12,500 nt of DNA, from positions 34,470,194 to 34,482,693 of the forward strand of contig CM060326.1 in NCBI GenBank assembly GCA_030674155.1. Reading direction: 5' to 3'. The position numbers and the translations under genes are program-made. Under the pieces are notes generated by a model that was not told where the DNA came from, did no database searches, and worked only from the letters and a program-made list of their open reading frames with translations. Positions 6,891-12,500 of the stretch are shown here, piece after piece. The first letter of the stretch is position 1, and each line of letters opens with the position of its first letter. The stretch comes from Stramonita haemastoma. Lineage: Eukaryota > Mollusca > Gastropoda > Neogastropoda > Muricidae.

Positions 6891-7492
6891 GCAAAAGCAG
6901 AACAGTGTTTTCACGTGTGCGAAAGATGTTCTGCGTCTTTTCACACATAGAGCCTCTGCTTATAGTCATCTGAAGTACTTTGACATTCAGTTCAATTTTC
7001 TTGTCAAACTTGGAAAGAAAGGTGAGGTTGGGAATCGATTCAAGATCCTAACGGATCAAGTGAACATCTTTACCGTCCTGTCACCTTTGTTCTTATTTAT
7101 AAAATGAAAATAACAACCTATCACGCTTACATTACTCGTAAACACAGTTTTCTGACTGTAAAATCCTAGGGCAAAAGCTGTGTCATTTTTAGGCTTAAGT
7201 TAATGCTGTAGCATACAAAAAAATGTTGTTATTTTGTTTTAAAAAGTGTTATGTTGAGATTTTCAGCTATGGTTAGGTCATGGCATAACAACCTGCACCT
7301 TCGAGAAGGGTGCATATGTTTTTCTATTCAGAAAAAAAACATAGTTCGAAGACAAGTTGAATAGTTATTCTGTTTTCATTCAGTTGGGTTTCTTTTTCCT
7401 ATGGATTTCTGGACTTATTCACACAACTAATTCTTTTTTAATTATCATACCAGTAGACACCAAGTGATTTCCATGACGAACATTTATTAGAA
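6891..7492. other. Non-coding stretch, nothing recognised
   Basis: AT-rich DNA with a 72-codon frame from 6889 that lacks any recognisable domain. A small stem, TGCACC / GGTGCA, lies at 7294-7314. No microsatellite longer than a few units is present, which makes this the longest simple-sequence-free interval in the left three-fifths of the window. Confidence 0.5.
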
Positions 7493-7646
7493 GAGAAAGT
7501 CGTTCACTAGGTCTACAAGTCGAGGTAATTTCAAGGGGAGTAAGAGAGCATTCAGAGCACGACCCGACTACTTATCACCCTTGTCAAGGACGGGCCTCGG
7601 GTCTGAACTTCCCCTCAATCAGCCTGGTCCTACTCTTACTTTATAG
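7493..7646 (+). repeat. Module A copy 3 (dispersed repeat)
   Basis: Runs from GAGAAAGTCGTTCACTAGG through GGTAATTTCAAGGGGAG, TAAGAGAGCATTCAGAGCAC, CTACTTATCACCC and GGGCCTC to CTTCCCCTCAATCAGC and TGGTCCTACTCTTAC. It keeps the TTCAGAG block lost in copy 2, and its upstream part defines the left extension shared with copies 2 and 4. It passes into a GACAGA-type tail. Confidence 0.85.
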
Positions 7647-7658
7647 GCGGTTAGATAG

Positions 7659-7782
7659 CTGGACAGAGAAGAGACAGAGACACAGAGAGACAGACAGACA
7701 GAGAGAGAAAGAGAGAGAGAAAGAGAGGCAGGCAGACAGCAGACAGATAGAGGAAGGGACAGAGAGTGAGAGATTGTCTGAG
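7659..7782. repeat. GA/GACA purine tract after module A3
   Basis: GGACAGAGAAGAGACAGAGA, followed by (GACA), (GA) and GGCA words. It is purine-rich throughout, imperfect, and in the same place relative to module A as the other tails. Confidence 0.85.
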
Positions 7783-8021
7783 AAAAAAAAGAGAGTATAC
7801 ATTGGCCCTAGGTTATAATGCATACAGTGAGCATAGCAAAATAGCAAATGCGGAAAATGGAATGGAAAAAAGAAATCCTCACAATTTGCACCCAGGTCAG
7901 CTGGCTCTCCTTGTTGTATCACACCATATAAACAAAACAATGAGACTATTCGCTATGCAAACAGAATAGGAAGTCAGTGAATATAAGATAGTCAAGAGTA
8001 CGACGTGTAAAGAAGCAGAAG

Positions 8022-8100
<79 letters not shown>
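8022..8100. repeat. (GA)n microsatellite
   Basis: Nearly pure GA with a single slip (AGAAGAG near 8056). It is a homopurine mirror repeat able to form H-DNA. It lies between module A3 and module B2 and faces the TC tract at 8489-8773. Confidence 0.97.
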
Positions 8101-8101
<1 letters not shown>

Positions 8102-8193
8102 GTTCATAGGCCATAAATGTAAGAATGACTACTCTCGATAAGAAAGTCATGTTCTTGCTGGCCCTTTACCGTGCATAATCACCAATACTATTT

Positions 8194-8284
8194 GATCCAA
8201 TCAAAGTAGGGTAGCAGTGTGTGCAGACGTGTAATTGGCATTTGGTTTAGGCTGTGAGAGATGGTTTTTTTTCTCAGTGCAACG
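8194..8284 (+). repeat. Module B copy 2 (dispersed repeat)
   Basis: TGCAGACGTGTAATTGGCAT, TTTGGTTTAGGCTGTGAG, AGATG and TCTCAGTGC align with 1735-1812. Differences are scattered substitutions and a T-run expansion where copy 1 reads GGCGGTTTTC. It runs downstream through a C/T-rich 90 bases into TGTC and TC repeats, as copy 1 does. Confidence 0.75.
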
Positions 8285-8372
8285 TGATTTCTTTTCTTGT
8301 TTTAAATTGTTTTTGCTTCTATCGTCGTCTCTACTCCCTTTTCCTAAAAAAAAAAGAATAAATGGACACGAT

Positions 8373-8462
8373 GGTCTGTCTTTTCTATGTCTGCTTGTCT
8401 CGCTGTATATTCCTTTTTCTCCAGACTCTTTGTCTTTTTGTCTCCGTGTTGATCTATGTCTG

Positions 8463-8500
<38 letters not shown>

Positions 8501-8528
8501 GCCCTCTCCCTATCCCTCTCCCTTCCTA

Positions 8529-8576
<48 letters not shown>

Positions 8577-8578
8577 CT

Positions 8579-8618
<40 letters not shown>

Positions 8619-8623
8619 CCTTC

Positions 8624-8654
<31 letters not shown>

Positions 8655-8683
8655 CTCCCCTTCTCTCCCCCTCTCTCTCTCCC

Positions 8684-8773
<90 letters not shown>
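8373..8773. repeat. TGTC tract leading into a long interrupted (TC)n tract
   Basis: Imperfect GTCTGTC words lead to (TGTC)n at about 8461-8490. A TC tract interrupted by CC, TTCC and CCCC runs on to 8690, then a pure (TC)n at 8691-8773. The Ser-Leu and Arg-Glu frames on the two strands are repeat artefacts. The left part is old and the right part is homogeneous, so new units have been added towards the right. Confidence 0.96.
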
Positions 8774-8777
<4 letters not shown>

Positions 8778-8897
8778 CTTCCACCCCCCTTCCCCTGACA
8801 CATGATCCCATGACGAGATAATCTAGTCAAAAAGATGGAAATAGGAGAACATTTACACCTTCACCACTTTGGCATCGGGTAGAGAGGAGAAAAAAAG

Positions 8898-9035
8898 CCA
8901 AATTTACCTCCCTGATTACCCAAAAATCTAATCATATTTTATGCGCTGACGGCCCACTGCTTCCATCTTTGCTGCTTTGCTCTTGCTTTTGCCAGACCAA
9001 CTGATCATCGTTAATTCTATTTCTGATAGTCTGGT
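8898..9035 (+). repeat. Module C fragment (5' part only)
   Basis: CTCCCTGATTACC, ATATTTTATGCGCTGACGGC and CCACTGC align with copy 3 (CCATTACC, ATATTTCACACGCCGACGGC). ACTGATCATCGTTAATTCTA then aligns loosely with copy 1 (ACTGACCATTATTCTATTAA). The conserved CTTGGCT motif is missing, so the copy is truncated or replaced by sequence leading to the SINE at 9110. Confidence 0.55.
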
Positions 9036-9109
9036 AGCATTGCGTGGGGTTCCTACCGATGACAACCGCGATGGAGACAGTTGGGTTGAGTTATTGATAG
9101 TATGCTTGA

Positions 9110-9273
9110 GGGTTGTTGTGGCTCAGTGGCCAAGAGTGTTTGACATCTATCGGTGGATTCATAATGCTAGTACTATAGTGTATCGAATATATCTCGGCAG
9201 TAGCATCTGGTGATCTAAAGGTGGGGATTGTTTTAATCCCGTCTCGTGCAGACCTACCAGTGTTTTACTTAAC

Positions 9274-9275
<2 letters not shown>
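9110..9275 (+). mobile_element. Disrupted tRNA-derived SINE, 3' end in (TG)n
   Basis: GGTTGTTGTGGCTCAGTGGC holds a perfect A box, TGGCTCAGTGG, at 9119-9129. About 95 bases on, GGGATTGTTTTAATCCC (9224-9240) has the stem of a tRNA T arm with a B-box-like TTTTAATCC. CGTCTCGTGCAGACC follows, a common way for such SINEs to continue. The spacing is roughly twice that of a tRNA, so extra sequence (around 9170-9210, including ATGCTA / TAGCAT inverted words) seems inserted. The element runs straight into a TG microsatellite that may have grown from its tail. Confidence 0.45.

Positions 9276-9361
<86 letters not shown>
9276..9361. repeat. Pure (TG)43 microsatellite
   Basis: 86 bases of perfect TG, the first block of a 480 bp compound array. 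It has strong Z-DNA potential. Confidence 0.98.
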
Positions 9362-9363
<2 letters not shown>

Positions 9364-9500
9364 CTCTCTCTCTCTCTCTCTGTCTCTCTGTCTCTGTTAG
9401 TCTGTCTCTCTTTCTCTCTCTGTCTCTGTCTGACACTATCTGTCTCTCTCTGTCTTTCTCTGTCTCTCCACTCCCTCTCTCTCAATCTCTCTCTCTCTGT
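9362..9500. repeat. (TC)n / (TCTG)n block of the compound array
   Basis: CTCTCT with regular TGTCTCTC interruptions, CTGTTAGTC and CCACTCCC, then TC again. It is more degenerate than the TG block to its left. Confidence 0.94.
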
Positions 9501-9611
9501 ATATATGTATATCTATATTTATATTTATCTATATATATACAAATATATATATATATGTTATATATATATATACATATAAATGTACATGCATACTGTAATA
9601 TATATATATGT

Positions 9612-9686
<75 letters not shown>

Positions 9687-9693
9687 ATATATC
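9501..9693. repeat. (TA)n block of the compound array
   Basis: An imperfect left part with TATATTTATA, TACAAATA and GTACATGCATAC interruptions is followed by pure TA at 9616-9675 and a second short run to about 9692. It is self-complementary throughout, so it can extrude as a cruciform. It is also the easiest-melting DNA in the window. Confidence 0.97.
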
Positions 9694-9696
9694 TAA

Positions 9697-9713
9697 TGTG
9701 TGTGTGTGTGTGT

Positions 9714-9756
<43 letters not shown>
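9697..9756. repeat. (TG)n block closing the compound array
   Basis: About 60 bases of TG with one GG slip at 9714-9715. It has the same phase and strand as the opening TG block, so TG flanks the TC and TA blocks on both sides. Confidence 0.97.
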
Positions 9757-9759
<3 letters not shown>

Positions 9760-10942
9760 AAGAGAGTGTTTGTGGTTTTGGAAACAAGACCTACCCAGCA
9801 TGCAACCATTACCCGAAGAGGAATGAGCTATACCAGATACACGTTTCCCAAAAGATTATGGTGTGAAAGATTGCATGCCTTTTCACGAGCTCCCCATGCA
9901 AGTCAGAGAAAAGAGGGAAGTGATACTTAAGCAATGAGAAACGGGGAAGGGGGAGTTATGCTTGGTTGCAGGACACTCAGGGAGGCTTGAATCAGTGATT
10001 TGGGTGTCACTGCAATAAAGTTGCTGTTATTATTTTTTTTTCTGGGCAGTCTTCATTTCCCTGATTTTACTGCTAGGATTGTGTGCTTTATTTTTAGGTC
10101 TTGGTTACGATGCTGATCTTATTCTAGGTAAGAGTGGGAACATGTTGGTCAGAGTTATGTGCAGTATCAAGTAACATTGTTATGGGAAAAGCGCAATAGT
10201 ACTTTAATAGCACGTAAAAAATCAACAAAACCGTTCCTTCAAGATTGAATGCGTTATGTTTATATCACTGTGAATATTGAAACGGAGTCAGCTCTCTAAG
10301 TGTGAAGGTAACCAACATAGATGTTATGCAGTCAGCACATAGTGTGTTTTCATGCGTATCCTTTTCTCTCTTCCCACCTCCCCCGTTTTTTTTTTTCATT
10401 CTTCGAATAAAGCTGCTCACTTTTCATTAAACAGCACCAGGAGAATTTGACAGTTGTTTTATGTTAGATATTGTTATGTAGCGCCAGCGTGTTTGCAATG
10501 AGACGCAAATATTACTTACAAAACACTTAAGCAGTTTTGATGTATTTTCATCACGAACTTGTCCATGAATGGATTTGTGATTTATACTATGAAATACATA
10601 CAATCAGTTCTTCATCATTTCTGAATCGGAATAAGTAGACACCTTCGACACAAAGATTCAGAATTAATCATATGCAGGTGTGCGGATGTGGGTGTGGGTA
10701 TGCACGCGCGCGTTTCTGCATGTGTAACTATCTGTATATCAGTTATCTATATAAAAAAAATATCTTGATCATAAGAAATATGGATGCTAACAGGAGATGA
10801 TTATGATCATTCATTCGTGTAAAACTTGCTTGTGTGTACGTTTGTTTAGTTTTTCCTATGGTATTATTCTGTGGCCGGTAGATGAATAACCAGATCAATG
10901 CCTCCCACGTGAGAGAGTCAGAAGATGAAACTGTTTTCTTCC
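9757..10942. other. Longest unrecognised non-coding stretch
   Basis: Nearly 1.2 kb without a long microsatellite or a supportable reading frame. A CTTGGTTGCAGGACACTCAG patch at 9961-9980 resembles the module C motif but has no other C anchor. CACTGCAATAAAGTTGCTGT at 10008 resembles TACTGCAATTAAAGTTTC near 12392. T-runs lie near 10028 and 10386, and a GCACGCGCGCG alternating patch near 10702. No RNA gene or exon could be supported. Confidence 0.5.
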
Positions 10943-11098
10943 AAAAGGGCAGTGGGGCACTAGTTGTGCAGGATGTGGTAATTTCAGGGGGAGTAGGAGA
11001 GCTGTGAGGGTATGACCGAACTACTTATCACCCCTTGCAGAGTACAGGACCCTGTCTGCACTTTCCTTTGTCAACTTGGTCCTGTTCTGATTTACTTG
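10943..11098 (+). repeat. Module A copy 4 (dispersed repeat)
   Basis: GGCACTAGTTGTGCAGG, GGTAATTTCAGGGGGAG, TATGACCGAACTACTTATCA, CCCCTTGC, AGTACAGGACCCTGTCTGC and TCAACTTGGTCCTGTTCTGA align with copies 1-3. A short deletion (CCTCTCAA reduced) occurs near 11069. It ends GATTGATTAAGAGAAAGAGA, giving a clean junction with the purine tail. Confidence 0.83.
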
Positions 11099-11102
11099 AT
11101 TG

Positions 11103-11172
11103 ATTAAGAGAAAGAGAGAGAGAGAGAGGGAGGCAGGGAGGGAGGGGGGAAGGGAGAGGGAGGCAGGCAGGC

Positions 11173-11210
<38 letters not shown>

Positions 11211-11248
11211 GAGTGAGAGAGAGAGAGAGAGTGTGAGAGAGAGAGCCA
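11103..11248. repeat. GA-rich purine tract after module A4
   Basis: (GA)n with a GGGAGGCAGGGAGGG and (GGCA)n middle section, then (GA)n with three GTGA interruptions. It is nearly all purine on the + strand and forms the left arm of the inverted pair with 11355-11475. Confidence 0.95.
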
Positions 11249-11354
11249 TGACTATAACAATTATAAATACTGTTGGGCAACTAGGGAAGAAGCACAACGG
11301 GTTTGTTGTTTGGTTTTGGTATTTTTTGGTGCCTTGCCTTGCGTTCCTCTCCCA
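11249..11354. other. Spacer between facing GA and TC tracts
   Basis: 106 bases of mixed sequence that would form the loop if the flanking GA and TC tracts pair. It starts GCCATGACTATAACAATTAT. It does not resemble module B, which occupies this place in the full module sets. Confidence 0.6.
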
Positions 11355-11790
<436 letters not shown>

Positions 11791-11862
11791 ATCAATTTCT
11801 ATTATTATCATTTATTATTATATTATTATTATATATCATTATATTATCATCATATTCATTAT

Positions 11863-11898
<36 letters not shown>

Positions 11899-11960
11899 TA
11901 TTATTATTGTCATTGTTATCACCAGTTTTATTTTTATTATTATCACGTTAACATACCATA
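11791..11960. repeat. Imperfect (ATT/ATC)n with a pure (ATC)n core
   Basis: ATTATTATC words on both sides of an (ATC)n run at about 11864-11895. It is similar in motif to 4211-4256. The Ile/Ser-rich open frame over it is a translation of the repeat. Confidence 0.93.
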
Positions 11961-12440
11961 TATTCATAGAGTATTAATGACAACTGGGCGTTAAAGTGGT
12001 CGGGAAGTGGGGATGGGAGGATAAAGTACAGAATGATCTGACCTCAAGGTGTGCATTTCATCTTCTAATAGCAGGAGACACATACTTGCCAATATGATGA
12101 ATGACATTTTCCCTTTTTCCGGCTTGAAGTCTATAAGAAAGTATGTAAGAAACTTTTTTCTTTGAGATTGTACTGTAATGGAAAAGTCAGGAACGATTTG
12201 CATTTCTGCTTAGTTTTCGGTTGTTAACTTAAAAATAGTGTTGTGTGTATCATCACTCAAAATGCTTAAAGTCTTTTACCTACTTTCTTTCTTTGTGTGT
12301 TACCACTTTCTCATAAGTTGAAGCTTAAAACATCTAAGCCCATGGTATATTGTACACTTGAATATTGAAGTAGCGCCTTGCGGAAGCTTATTACTGCAAT
12401 TAAAGTTTCTATACCAAAAACTGGCATTCCTACGCCTTGT
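11961..12440. other. Non-coding stretch, nothing firm
   Basis: Mixed AT-rich DNA. A GTAGCGCCTTGCGGAAGCTT patch near 12371, followed by ACTGCAATTAAAGTTTC, has the look of a SINE 3' end. No pol III head was found upstream, so it is not called. The open frames are short and featureless. Confidence 0.45.
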
Positions 12441-12500
12441 GTGGGTGCATGAGTGCGTGCATGTGCGTGTGTGTGCATGAATGCGTGCGTGTGCTCACCT
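12441..12500. repeat. Imperfect TG/CGTG-rich tract at the right edge
   Basis: GTGCATGAGTGCGTGCATGT and similar words continue to the window end, so the tract may extend further. It is composed like 381-430, with GC-containing alternating steps. Confidence 0.85.

Noticed and set aside
7001..7062. B-box-like GATTCAAGATCC as part of another SINE
   Set aside because: It has one base too many against the B-box pattern, and no A box lies at a suitable distance upstream.
6889..7107. 72-codon frame after module D3
   Set aside because: Short, begins near the repeat edge, and has no recognisable motif or splice context.
7293..7314. TGCACC / GGTGCA hairpin as a terminator or RNA element
   Set aside because: A six-base stem in AT-rich eukaryotic DNA is expected by chance, and nothing around it supports a function.
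8235..8830. Long Leu-Ser (+) and Arg-Glu (-) open frames, up to 187 codons
   Set aside because: Translations of the TC/GA microsatellite. RS- or RE-rich composition here is a repeat artefact and not a splicing-factor-like domain.
9958..10005. A fifth module C copy around CTTGGTTGCAGGACACTCAG
   Set aside because: Only this one patch resembles the C core, with several mismatches and no other anchor.

Overview
The window looks like intergenic or intronic DNA from an animal nuclear genome. A marine invertebrate, most likely a gastropod mollusc, fits best. The grounds are very long dinucleotide microsatellites (TG, TC/GA, TA), trinucleotide tracts (TAG, ATC), tRNA-related SINEs and the absence of any bacterial-style gene packing. 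The mollusc assignment is inference from overall character; no diagnostic gene is present. I see no protein-coding gene, rRNA gene or intact tRNA gene that can be defended. Nearly every long open frame is a translation of a microsatellite (Cys-Val, Leu-Ser, Thr-His, Arg-Glu runs) or runs through repeat-family sequence.

The main structure is a set of dispersed repeat modules, all on the + strand, found by comparing the window with itself. Module A (four copies: 757-912, 4394-4537, 7493-7646, 10943-11098) is always followed by a purine (GA/GACA) microsatellite. Module B (1720-1812, 8194-8284) is always followed by a TGTC and then a TC pyrimidine tract. Module C (3210-3640, 5536-5745, 6444-6670, 8898-9035, and a doubtful scrap near 9958) holds a conserved CTTGGCTCCAGGCAATC-like motif. 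Module D (6220-6310, 6818-6890) follows C. The order A-(GA)n-B-(TC)n-C is seen twice in full, at 757-3640 and 7493-9035. Partial versions occur at 4394-6360, 6384-6890 and 10943-11476. The A modules lie 3.1-3.6 kb apart in one orientation. I read this as a decayed tandem array, or a cluster of one large non-autonomous, microsatellite-carrying element.

Region by region: 1-756 is TG-rich simple sequence plus unrecognised single-copy DNA. 757-3640 is the first full module set, with a degenerate 21-22 bp minisatellite (1100-1420), a decayed TCTG field (1883-2466), a pure (TC)53 tract and a CA tract. 3641-4393 is unrecognised DNA with a TAG/ATC tract. 4394-6360 holds A, then GA-GACA-CA, then a SINE whose head joins a tRNA-like A box to a 5S-rRNA-like segment (5076-5371), then C and D. 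6384-6890 is GA-C-D. 7493-9035 is the second full set. 9110-9275 is a second, disrupted tRNA-like SINE, running directly into a 480 bp compound TG-TC-TA-TG microsatellite. 9757-10942 is unrecognised. 10943-11476 is A followed by facing GA and TC tracts able to form a very large hairpin. 11477-12500 is unrecognised DNA with an ATT/ATC tract and a TG-rich right edge.

There are no genes here that work together. What may matter biologically is the repeat architecture: possible pol III SINE promoters, triplex-, cruciform- and Z-DNA-prone tracts, and a repeat family that seems to travel with or seed microsatellites. Module boundaries are estimates by eye from within-window comparison.
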